Of a stretch of 29,008 nucleotides of DNA, positions 1 through 9,200 are shown one piece after another. Position 1 is the stretch's first letter, and the number at the start of each line of letters is the position of its first letter. The translations under genes were made by a program, and so were the position numbers. Source of the DNA: Rodentolepis nana (Eukaryota; Platyhelminthes; Cestoda; Cyclophyllidea; Hymenolepididae); assembly GCA_900617975.1 (NCBI GenBank), contig UZAE01012949.1, positions 1 to 29,008 of the forward strand, given 5' to 3'. Below the pieces are notes generated by a model. That model did no database searches. It had not been told where the DNA came from and saw only the letters and a program-made list of their open reading frames with translations.

Positions 1-37
1 CCCCCCCCCCCCCACCACCACCACCACACACACACAA
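1..37. repeat. Low-complexity poly-C / (ACC)n / (CA)n tract
   Basis: The window opens with 13 C residues, followed by ACC trinucleotide units and then CA dinucleotide units. It is a compound simple repeat with no coding content. The window edge cuts its left side, so its full length is unknown. Confidence 0.9.
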
Positions 38-347
38 GACTAAGCTAATCTTATCTATTATAAACAAATGCACGAATATGAGTAAATTTTTCAAATAACA
101 TAATAATTCGATTTTGCCGGGGCAAAGGAAATCCAACCATTTCATGATTGTAAGAAAATGGGGGCTGATTCCAAGTGTGAAATCATGCATTGTCAAGCAA
201 CAAATTCCATGGAGAAAATAATCATTCTGGAGAGAAAGAAGGAACATGGTGAGAACCTCGTCACTTTAGCAAGTTCTGAGCAATTGGTTTGGCTACTTGA
301 ATCACAAGATGGGTTTTCGAACTTGAGATCGAACAACTTTGCTGGAG
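38..347. other. Stretch without a supported gene, left of the first repeat copy
   Basis: A short open frame runs on the plus strand from 158 and reads into the repeat copy that starts near 348, where it ends at 361. It has no recognisable domain, and its end is supplied by the repeat. The insertion target site AACTTTGCTGGAG lies at 335-347. I do not support a gene here. Confidence 0.5.
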
Positions 348-635
348 GGGGTGTACGATAGACTTACCTTCACGTGGTGCACCCTGGGCAACGTATACTC
401 ATACGGCAAAAAATTCTATTAACCAGCAGTTGACTTCTCACCCCACTGTATGCCATATTCCAACACTTTCACCTACCTTTGTGTCTGTCTATCTCTTTTG
501 CATCTGTGAATCGCTCCTCTGTTTCCCACACCTCGACTTTCTGCTACTTTGATGAACCCTCCCTCTGTGAAGCCCGAAGTCAGATAAATGGCTAATGATA
601 GTTATCAAAACGCCTCCCATTTGAAATAAATAAAT
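348..635 (+). mobile_element. SINE-like repeat, copy 1 (full length, with target-site duplication)
   Basis: This is the best-defined copy of the family. It starts GGGTGTACGATAGACTTACC and ends in an AAATAAATAAAT tail. It is flanked by the identical 13-mer AACTTTGCTGGAG at 335-347 and 636-648, a direct target-site duplication. A 13-bp duplication plus an A/T-rich 3' tail is the signature of target-primed reverse transcription by LINE machinery, so I read the element as a non-autonomous SINE of about 288 bp. There is no open reading frame and no convincing tRNA A/B box pair. Near the 5' end lie ACTTACCT (362-369) and the E-box CACGTG (371-376). The alternative, a solo terminal repeat of a miniature LTR element such as the taeniid TRIMs, fits the target-site length and tail poorly. 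Confidence 0.85.
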
Positions 636-668
636 AACTTTGCTGGAGCTATATTGCTAATGTCAAGT

Positions 669-692
669 GGGGGGGGGGGGGGGGGGAGGGGG
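669..692 (+). repeat. Poly-G run
   Basis: Eighteen consecutive G residues (669-686), then one A and five more G. It is one of many long G or C homopolymers in otherwise AT-rich DNA. Confidence 0.9.
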
Positions 693-1413
693 TAATTCTT
701 GCCCTACCATAACATCCCAGAATGTGGAATCATTACAAGATGCTAGGGCTTCCATTCTTTCGTAGACAAATTTGCTCACAAAGTGCCCTTGAAGGCTCAT
801 CCAAGATTGGAGTACCGTATGCTTAGTGTGAATGGACATGTTCCTCCTCCATTGATTATTGCTGGCTACACCTTTTCTTTATAAGGGTGAATTATAAAGT
901 TAATCGCTACATCTAAAATAATCGTCAAAATGCACTTGTGACAGCAGAAAATCACCAATCAACCACTCGAATCGACCACCCGAAATTAAAACGCGAGAAC
1001 TTAACTTTGGGGAGCTCAACATCCTAACCTCGTTACAAACTCCTGATGAGGACCTTTAAAGAATTGTCTTATTTATGGATTCTTTGGTCCATTTACTTAC
1101 ACTTATCTGTAGAAATGAAATCGCGAGGATTTGTCCGGTAGGGTGCTTGAATACTGCCCCTACCTGTGCTATCCACACTCTTAAGCACTCAGTAGATATC
1201 TACGAACTTCTGCAGTTCAACAATGAAGTAAAGTTAAACGATTGTTCGTCAAATAGTAATACGCTCAATGACTTACAGACCGGAGTTCTACTTAAGTCAA
1301 GTGCCAATACAAGCCCCATATTGTCAATCACCAACCCAGACCGACCTGTTAAGCGGACAGTAAAATGGGAATGAAAGAGGAGGTTTATACCGTAGTGTGC
1401 ACATTGCAACGAA

Positions 1414-1419
1414 TTTATT
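1414..1419 (-). terminator. Candidate polyadenylation signal AATAAA
   Basis: TTTATT on the plus strand reads AATAAA on the minus strand, about 720 bases downstream of the Musashi-like stop codon. It is a canonical hexamer at a plausible distance, but hexamers occur often by chance in AT-rich DNA. Variant signals nearer the stop, such as a TATAAA near 1890, are also possible. Confidence 0.25.
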
Positions 1420-1807
1420 GATTTGAGCTGCCAGAGAAAAAAAAACCATTGTACAAACACACATTTTCATAGCAGAGTGAGTGAGTGAGAGGAGGACAAT
1501 GTTTGAGAGGAGACATCATTTACAGACTTGCTAAAAATCAAGAGATTTGGCAGTCGAGTCTGAAAAATAGTTATATATAATTGCACGAAGTAGAAAGAGT
1601 TGGGATAGCGGAGCTGAGGAAGGGGTAGATCATCGCGCGTTATATTCACATTAAACAATACGCGTGTAATGAAGCAACAGCCCTTGTTGCCAAAAAAAAC
1701 GCGACGATAGTATCACAAAGAATAATTCCAGGATAGGAAGGGGAGCAATCACCTGTGGGTACCTCGGGCGAGTAACAAGGTGATTGCGTGCAAATCCTCA
1801 AGTGCGC

Positions 1808-1825
1808 GCACACACACACACACAA
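1808..1825. repeat. (CA)n microsatellite
   Basis: About eight CA dinucleotide repeats, preceded by GCGCG. Confidence 0.9.
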
Positions 1826-2137
1826 ATGCATATTCATCACAAGTCTGCTCTCAAACAGAAGATACACTGCCATGCGCATACATGACAAGATTTATAAAAA
1901 ATAGGTTATAGGATGGAAGAGGGGTGGGTGGAGAGGTGGGGGCAAATGAGCAGCTCAAAATATGGTTTGAAATGTTGTCATTTTTTGAGAAGATGCAATT
2001 TGTACACAAACAGTTAATGTTGTTGAATAGGCAAGAAAAGAGAAGAAGAGAGAGAAAGGGGGGGGAAGTGATGGCCCAAAGTCAGTGCCAATTTGAATTT
2101 GACCCCCCAAGAGAGTGGAAAAAATTCACTTTCACTC

Positions 2138-5049
2138 TTAATTCTGGAGGCTGGGATAGCCATTCCAGAATTGAGGAGCTGCATAGATATTGGGGTTGAA
2201 GGTGAATTCGTTAGCATGGACATAATACCCTGGCAAGTAGGTATAAGCATCAGGAGTTGCTTGGCCTTGGGGCATATTGAACCCACCTAGAGCTTGAGGA
2301 AAGTGGTTTGGCAGTGACACTGGAGGTGGAGTTGGATAAGCTGGAAAATGAGGCGGAGGATTATAATATATCAGATAATTTCCAAAAGGGTCGACACTAA
2401 TGGACACCATCTGACACATCAATTCACCATTCTCTGTCCAGTAGAACCCGTATGGCAGGTATTCAGTGTAAAAGGTTCCATTAAAGAGTTGGGCTACACA
2501 AAAGTTTGGGTTAGTAACAATCTACCAAAACGTACATTTAGTACTTACCTTCATCATCTACATTCAAACAAAAAACCAACAACCAATTAGGCACTTAATG
2601 AGTTAATTGGGTGTCCTAAGTTCCCAACCCTTTCCCCACAGTAAAAGTTTAAATTGCTTATTTCAAGAGTAGGGAATTTATAGGACTTACTGTAAGCATT
2701 GCGTCCAGTCAATGGATTCAACGCATTGCTCTTCCCCCTAAGTTGATCCTTAGGAACCGCGAATTTTGCTTCCACCTGCAAAAAAAGCACGCAAGTTTTA
2801 TTGATTGGCCCAATTACTTAATTAATTAAATGACTAAGTATTTTAAATGAGACTAACCTTCTTTTCGTCAAGAGTGTGATAATGTATTTTGCAGACTTTT
2901 GCTGCATCTTCAGCCTTTTCGTAGGTCACAAAACCGAAACCTTGAAACAGAAAAAAATAGCGAATTTAACTCGATCGCATTCCACAAAACCATGACCTCT
3001 ATAGAGAGTGGGGGGAGAGAAACTGGAATGGAATCCCATCCCATACCCCACTACTACTACTACTAAAAACAGGGACTAAATTAATTGGCTCACCTCGATG
3101 CCTATTGGTTTCACGGTCCATCATTAGGGCGCAGAGTTCAATCTACCAAGAATAAAGAGTTAGGAAGAAAAATGGTCGCAATTTCAGATTGACAGAAATA
3201 ACAGCAACAACAATAACAACCAAAATTCCTGGCTATTGCCACGTATACTAGTGAGTCATATAATACCACGGCGAACGCACGTGGCGAAAGGGGAATGAAA
3301 CGAACCTGTCCAAATTGGGAGAAGTATTCGTGCATTATGTCTTTAGTTGTTCGTTCAGCAACACCACCGACAAACACCTTTCTATTCACGGTAGGGGGAG
3401 CCTGAAAAGAGGGGGTAGAAAGCATACACTTTATTATTCAAGCCAATAATAAGGAAAAACTATTTTTTAGCGGGATCATAGTTAAACTGCCCGAAGTGAG
3501 TGTGTGCGTGTGTGAGAGAGAATAAGCATTATCACTTTACCATTTCGGGGGTTCTTGAGAAAGATCTTGACCCACTTTGGTTATACTGAAATTAAAAGAT
3601 TCCAAAACTAAGGTAGTGGGGGGTGGGGTGGGGTTCAAGGAATTTCAGTACAACCAGTAAGTCCGTTAAAAAAAGAGAGGAAGTAGGTTGGAGGCTAAGA
3701 CCTCTGGGAAAAAACACTCACCTTTGCTCGGGAGGAGCTCGTTTTAGGCACAGCCATTTTTGGATCGACCTAAAGTTGGAAGAAAATAGCAAAATTAACC
3801 AATAAATAAAGTTGTCATAGCCTATCTCCCCCCCAGTGTACATTAACAATTATTATTTACCATTTTTGAATCGATTTGATGGGGGCGACTATTTAATACA
3901 CCAGTAACAGAATCAGGATCTTCGAAAGTCACGAAACCGAAGCCCCTGAAGAAGAGAAGAATAAGCTGTGATTCCACACGCGGACTTTCTAATTACACTT
4001 AAATGATTAGTAAAAGTACATGATCGGGTCATGTACTATTGAAATAATGATAAAATTTTATTAGATCAGCGCAGGATTGTTACCACTTCAAGAACTACTC
4101 GAGACATCGAAATAATCATTAATGTTCGAGTGTTAAAAGGGCAGGTCAACTCACCTTGAGCGATTGTTATTGGGGTCTCTCATAACGGTAGTTTCTCGGA
4201 TTACTCCAAATTGCTCGAAGTATATTTTCAGTGAGTCTGAATTCAAAAAAAAGGACAGGTGATGATAACACCGATCCATAGCAGGACAATTTAAGTGCAA
4301 AACTACGAGCTCTTACCCTCAGTTGTGAAAGGGCTAAGTCCACCAACGAACATTTTTCTGTGAAAAAAAAATTTTACGAATTTAACAGAAGGAACAAGGG
4401 ACACTTAAACATAGCGTTATTTTAGATAGAAATTGAAGCTTAAGCAAGTCTCTTTGGGTGAATTGCGATTAACCAAAAAAAGAGTAACCTACTCACTGAA
4501 CAACCTTTCAATCGTACACTTTTTTTCTTGAAATCAGACGTTCGTGAGCACAACAGTATCGAAAAAATTCATGCTAAGAAAGCCAGCAAGACAATCGTAC
4601 TACTTTAAGTCGTGACTTATAATCATAAATCAGTCCCCGTAATACGAATTATGCATGGAATAGAGAACTTACCCTGGTTCATGTTGAACAGTAAGAGAAT
4701 CCAATTCAGGAGTTTGTGGAGGAGATTGCTCTGAATGGTCCGACCCAGCATGTTGAGGTTGCGAGAGAGATTCAGGAGTCGATGGTGGTTCACAACTTAA
4801 ATTAGTTCCGAGGTATGAATGCAAATTATGGTAATTAGTACTCAATGGAGCAGGAAGTTCGGTTTCCGAAGAAGAAGTCCGAGCGCGTGTTGCTGACGAA
4901 GCCTGAGATTGTGTTGGAGAAGGAGGGGTAGGTGGACATCCCCGAAGGAGGCGCTTTGGTGAATGAAATCCAGAATCCAGTGTTGCCTTTAACGTACTTA
5001 CGTTCTCAGTTTCTGCAGCATTTGCATTGTCTTCACCATTGACTGCCAT
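2138..5049 (-). CDS. msi: Musashi-family RNA-binding protein, two RRMs, ten coding exons
   Basis: I joined ten exons with GT-AG introns: 5049-4673, 4357-4317, 4236-4155, 3945-3861, 3769-3722, 3401-3306, 3142-3094, 2940-2858, 2775-2691 and 2493-2138. They total 1302 bases, in frame, encoding 433 residues and ending in TAA at 2140-2138. Residues 1-125 are rich in Ser, Pro, Thr and Glu. RRM1 spans about 126-203, with RNP2 KMFVGGL (127-133) and RNP1 RGFGFVTF (167-174). RRM2 spans about 218-296, with RNP2 KVFVGGV (219-225) and RNP1 RGFGFVTY (259-266). The C-terminus (about 300-433) is rich in Tyr, Pro, Phe and Asn. Musashi hallmarks are VMRDP before RNP1 of RRM1, TNRHRGFGFVTY in RRM2, and the tight spacing of the RRMs; NSRPHQIDSK after RRM1 is nearer DAZAP1. 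The family binds UAG-containing 3' UTRs and controls translation in progenitor and germ cells. Where Musashi usually has GGLSWQT, this has GGLSPFT, without the tryptophan. The ATG at 5049 is the first in the large exon; an upstream start is possible. Family assignment is firm, Musashi versus DAZAP1 less so. Confidence 0.9.
2858..3401 (-). other. msi: RRM2-coding segment of the Musashi-like gene (exons 6-8)
   Basis: RRM2 is coded by exons 3401-3306, 3142-3094 and 2940-2858, and its last residues come from exon 9 (2775-2691). RNP2 (KVFVGGV) lies in exon 6 and RNP1 (RGFGFVTY) spans the exon 7/8 junction, mirroring the split of RRM1. The matching intron positions in the two RRMs fit their origin by internal duplication. 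Confidence 0.88.
3861..4357 (-). other. msi: RRM1-coding segment of the Musashi-like gene (exons 2-4)
   Basis: RRM1 is split over a 41-base exon (4357-4317), an 82-base exon (4236-4155) and an 85-base exon (3945-3861). The donors are GGTAAGAG, GGTGAGTT and GGTAAATA on the minus strand. RNP2 (KMFVGGL) is in the 41-base exon, and RNP1 (RGFGFVTF) begins at the exon 3/4 junction, so losing either junction would destroy the domain. Six introns interrupt the two RRMs and their linker. Confidence 0.88.
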
Positions 5050-5300
5050 TACTATTTTCTAAATCCGAAGAAGCTACTGCACTACGAGCTAGTGAACTAC
5101 TAAATGGTAGGATAAATGCAACTAACAAACCTTCTTCATGATGGAGGAGAGTGAGCCAATCACATTCGTGCGCTGTGATTTAACCCTAGATGCTATTACC
5201 ACATTGGGTAATGTCTCAGCCAATCACAGTGCAGCAAATTTAGGAGTGGCTTAGATTTTTCACGTTGATTTCGTTTCATCTATGAGATACGGTTATGATT
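5050..5300 (-). promoter_or_regulatory. Promoter and 5' UTR region of the Musashi-like gene, three CCAAT boxes
   Basis: Two copies of GCCAATCAC occur on the plus strand, with CCAAT at 5156-5160 and 5220-5224. One CCAAT occurs on the minus strand at 5207-5203. NF-Y binds such boxes in either orientation, and multiple spaced copies upstream of a start codon are typical of promoters. The region is less AT-rich than the DNA beyond it. On the minus strand a possible acceptor (TTCGGATTTAG, ending at 5059) lies just before the ATG. It could serve a 5' intron or a spliced-leader trans-splice, which is common in flatworms. Confidence 0.5.
5131..5139 (-). other. Possible upstream coding micro-exon (alternative start) of the Musashi-like gene
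   Basis: On the minus strand ATGAAGAAG is followed by a GTTTGT donor at 5130-5125. Splicing to the acceptor ending at 5059 removes 72 bases and joins ATG AAG AAG to AAA ATA GTA ATG, exactly in frame with the annotated start. The protein would gain six residues (MKKKIV). The donor is weak, so this is only a candidate. Confidence 0.3.
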
Positions 5301-5680
5301 TGAATTTTTTGTGGAAACAATAAAAAGTGTAGCAAGTTTTTTCCTGATATAATTGTCATTCAACAGTATGTACTCAATAATAACAATTTTCATTAATAAT
5401 GGAATCGGTTTATGAATCAACAGCCCTTTAGCTCAACAAATCGACAAATTTATTTACTTAATAAGTAATTCTTAATGGCCTTTAAATAACAGACCCCTTT
5501 ATTCGTCGCATTACAATAATAAATATGATTAGAAGCATTCCTTTCCTGAAATACTTTAAATTAAAGTCAAGCATCTTTTAGAAGCATTAATTGATAACTT
5601 TCATTAAATCAAGAGAGCCCCATTTATTTGCGGGTAAATAGCATGCAGCCAGCTAAATTGGTGACATTTCTTTATCCAAG
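5301..5680. other. Intergenic stretch, nothing recognised
   Basis: AT-rich DNA upstream of the Musashi-like promoter. I see no open frame of note, no repeat copy and no RNA gene. Confidence 0.5.
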
Positions 5681-5681
5681 C

Positions 5682-5809
5682 CTCTGTACAATTAATCGAT
5701 TGAAGTACGAGTGAACTAGTTTTGCCTTTGGAGTGTATGTGCAGGCTGGAGATGTGGCCAGGTATCTACAACTAGTTCACTCGTACTTCAATCGATTAAT
5801 TGTACAGAG
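5682..5809. repeat. Perfect 40-bp inverted repeat ending at an N
   Basis: The left arm 5682-5721 and the right arm 5770-5809 are exact reverse complements, 40 bases each, separated by a 48-base loop. The right arm ends at 5809 and an unresolved base follows at 5810. Perfect arms directly against a contig join suggest a fold-back artefact at the contig end. A genuine palindrome or short terminal-inverted-repeat element that stopped the assembly is the alternative. Confidence 0.9.
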
Positions 5810-5810
5810 N

Positions 5811-5823
5811 GGGGGGGGTGGGT
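5811..5823 (+). repeat. G-rich tract after the N
   Basis: A run of G followed by TGGGTGG, starting directly after the unresolved base. It may be what ended the contig. Confidence 0.8.
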
Positions 5824-5919
5824 GGTTGACAGAGAGACATGGGAGCTTTGACTAATGACTTCTGTGTGCGGAGGTGTGGCTTCTTAAAAATGAGATACGT
5901 GAGCATTTCATTTTAAAAG

Positions 5920-6035
5920 TCGCATATCGACGGCGTGTGCGCCGGAGCACAGAGATGTGCGTTTTATCAGGTACACTTAGTGACATTCCAGGTATCATCT
6001 CTTCGTGCCAGACATTTGTGCTGAAGCCGCACCAG
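5920..6035 (+). CDS. Candidate internal exon, unknown protein
   Basis: A locally GC-richer, open stretch lies between a possible acceptor (TTTTAAAAG, ending at 5919) and a good donor (CACCAG then GTATTA at 6036). The frame reads AYRRRVRRSTEMCVL and then SDIPGIISSCQTFVLKPHQ, ending on a complete codon. The composition contrasts with the AT-rich surroundings. I recognise no domain and cannot link it to another exon. A 60-codon open frame on the minus strand at 6081-6266 lies next to it and is equally unassigned. It may be a chance open frame. Confidence 0.25.
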
Positions 6036-6266
6036 GTATTAATATTTTCGTTTTATCTTGACTTTCCTCTATTTTTCTTTTCAAATTTTTATCCAGTCTC
6101 GTTTGACTGTTTGATCGACGTATAATCCATTTCGATGAAATTGGGTGTGAGCTAAATTGACTTGGAATAGAAACGATTCGAACTTCGTCCGATCAGGAAA
6201 TTCGCCAATCAAAGTTGCTTCTGAATAGAATGTTCCAAATTTGTCCAAGTCCTTAATATACCTCAA

Positions 6267-9200
6267 CCATGGCTTTGCATTTAAGACCGAAGTTTTCTTT
6301 AATTGTAATTACCATTAAATTTTATATTGAAGTGCCACATAAATGTGTCTAATCTATTAATGAGAGAGAGTCATTTTCCAAATAAGCCAAATAGAATGAG
6401 AGAAAGAGAGAGGTGTGATAAAACGAGAGACTTGAAGTCACCGGTACCTGGACATTTTGATTTAAACGCCGCCTATAAGTTAAACACATGAAACCACGTG
6501 CATGATGTGCCTCTAGATATGCACATGTTTAATCGCGTTTCTTTATCACACGCTAAATACCCATAAACGCCATAATTTTGCGAGTACTGTCTAGCACTTC
6601 ATAATTCATTAGATATCATTCTTGCTTTGAAGCACCGATTCTCATCTTAGACTTCTGGTACTCACATCATCATTGAAGTACATCTTTGAACCAAATATGG
6701 CACGTCGACCTTTAAACTTCTTGTCAAAGTGGCCAATATTTTGCCATAAAACGGGTTAAAATGACTACTTCAGATATGGACTAAAATCAAACCCAAAGCT
6801 ATCTTGAATGTTAATCTAAGCAATAAGCATTACGATGCCTATTTTTCTCCTTCTCAGTGGAATAAAAAGCCGACGATTAAAAGCCTAATCCTCCTTCTCA
6901 TCACCTCCTCCCCATCCACCACCACCATTATTCAACCCAACTGGGTCGTAATTCAAATTAGGCATTCTCGAAGTACAATAGAGAAATAATTTTTCTTATA
7001 AATTCATGATTCTATTTCCGCCTATTGGGAATCTAACCGGAGAGAGAAGTTGGAATTTAACAATAGAATCATCTCTCACTTCCCCGTGCGCAATGCAACC
7101 AACTTTCTACCCAAAGATATCCATCCCTAGATAACCTTTACACCGAAATTTTTATCTGAAACAAGACTAAAATAACTCCAAGTGAATAGTGGCTACTTGG
7201 AGGAGAATATATTTATGGGAGAAAAGAGGACTGCGTAGAAAATGTAATCACGGCAAATATTTTATCCTTTTAAGACAGAGTTATCCCAACTGTCATTCTT
7301 GGTAGGGATTAAAACTCATAAGACGCCTGTTGATTACCCGAGTTGGTATAAATTTAGCTGGGAGAGAGAAAGAGAGGCAGAGGAGAAGCTTGGTTATTAA
7401 ATTTCGTGCCCTGGTTTTTACGCATTTTTTTTGCCAGAAAAATTGACTTATTCCCCCCAGTTCTAAAATCCTCTACCACCCAGTGCTATTTGGGCGCATT
7501 TCCCACCTCCTTAGTGGACCACTAGCATTAATAAAGTGAACTAAAGCTTTTGTTATGCTATTGATTTCCGATAAAAACTGCGGTAAGGCCCGAAGTGAGG
7601 TAGGTTTAGCGGGAGAGGGGGGGGGGGTTTGGTGGGCAGCTGATTTGTGCAGATTTTCTCAAGGAACTGTTGGTAGAGTGGGCTATTAAGCGACTTCAGA
7701 AGGATTTTGAAGTAGAATAAAAAAAACTTCCGTGCCGGTAAAAATACCACGATGAGATAGCATTATCCTCTCTATATATGTGATTAATGATATTTATTAT
7801 GGAAATTTTGTAAGTAGGCTTTGGCAATCTTATCACATTGAGTTGACCTTAATTGTTACCCTTTTAGCACAAATTGCATTCGAATTTGATATAAGTTCAG
7901 AACTAGCTATTAAAATTGAAGCTGTAAGTTGACCTCTTGTTAAAGTAAAGGAAAGACTTTCAGATTTAAGGTCAATAATTTCGCAACTGCAACAAAGCCA
8001 TAAATTAACGAGGGTTCATGCTAACACCCGCGTTTGAAAGCATGCCGATCATAGCGCCTATTCAATGTGGGGAGGGGCTGTAAATCGCAACAGATAAATA
8101 AATGAACAAATAAATAAACAAACTAGGAATAAGGTGTCATGTAGTGTTTCTCAATTCTTTTCAAATATTTTAGTTAATTGACCTGTTAGGTGAGGGGTGT
8201 GAGGAGTTTATTCCGATCTACGATAATCCGAATAAACTTCGTTGATTTATGTCTAGTTCTCCCAGATACTTGAGTGTTCTCCTAGAGACTCAAGAAAGCA
8301 CTCAAGAATAATTGACAATAAACACCACTTTAGGGAGCAAAGTACTTGACCAATTCTACGGCGTAGCTACTTCTACCACTTCTAGAACTTAAAGAGTTTC
8401 GCAATTCTTTGAATTAAGTCTGTCTGAGCAAAATTCACTTCAGTGATTCGACACAAGTAAATGCGATAGTTACTGATCTAAGGAGGGGGGTGTACTGGAG
8501 GATTTAAGATAAATAGACAATTCCACATGCGGTAAAGATCGCATCAACCGCAACTACTTTAAATTTGCAAGAACTCAATGTTAGTGTTAAGCTTTCAAGA
8601 CATGTGAGTGAAAATTGTTGTAGGAGTTGGTTTTAAATCACGAAATTGTCATCTGTTTGGTCGCGCTCAAATCTCATATTTTGCAAATGAGGAAGGAAGA
8701 GACGAATGCTCGAAGTGACGAATATAAAAGATTGAGTGGTAATGTGTTAGTAATTAGGTGTCTTAGGTTGATAGATGCTTGAAAAACTTTCTTGCCTACG
8801 AATAAGCCGCAAATGGAAGACCTGAACCCATATCAATGCCTACCTAGACTAACACTGAAAGTACCACAGTGACATCAATTGTCTCTTTCGCCAAGAAACG
8901 TTTTTATATTATGCTGAGCATACCATAATCCAACATTTTCGTTAAGCTCACTCTACTGAAATTTATTGTGAACGGTCATTAGGAGGGAGGAGGCTTAATG
9001 CAATTATTAAAATAAAGTCAAAAGGAAATTAAAAGCGTCATTTGTCAATGGGCAGATCGATATTTTGGTCTATAAGAGGGTGGTAACTATGTCTTATTTC
9101 TCGAAATTGACGATGTCCAAATTCAAAATGAAATGTTAAATAAATCTGGTAAATTCTATTGATTTAGTGTAAAATCAAGTTTCATTCGCCCAAGTTAATG

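Larger units (their letters stand above)
693..2137. other. 3' flank of the Musashi-like gene, no supported gene
   Basis: The stretch contains a 99-codon open frame on the plus strand at 1075-1374 and several shorter frames on both strands. None has a recognisable domain, obvious splice sites or clear coding composition. A (CA)n microsatellite lies at 1808-1825. On the minus strand a purine-rich stretch near 2036-2065 becomes a pyrimidine tract just downstream of the Musashi-like stop codon. Most of this is probably 3' UTR and intergenic DNA. Confidence 0.5.

Noticed and set aside
158..361. 67-codon open frame on the plus strand
   Set aside because: It ends inside the SINE-like insertion, whose target-site duplication shows the stop was supplied by the repeat, and the peptide matches nothing I recognise.
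348..635. Solo LTR or miniature LTR (TRIM) interpretation of the repeat, since termini can be read as TGTGCGATAG...GCCTGCCA
   Set aside because: Copies share sequence beyond the CA (TTTGATATAAATAAAT), the tail is A/T-rich and the target-site duplication is 13 bp, all of which favour a SINE.
1075..1374. 99-codon open frame on the plus strand in the 3' flank of the Musashi-like gene
   Set aside because: No domain, no splice context and no clear coding composition; it is antisense to the probable 3' UTR and overlaps a minus-strand frame of similar length.
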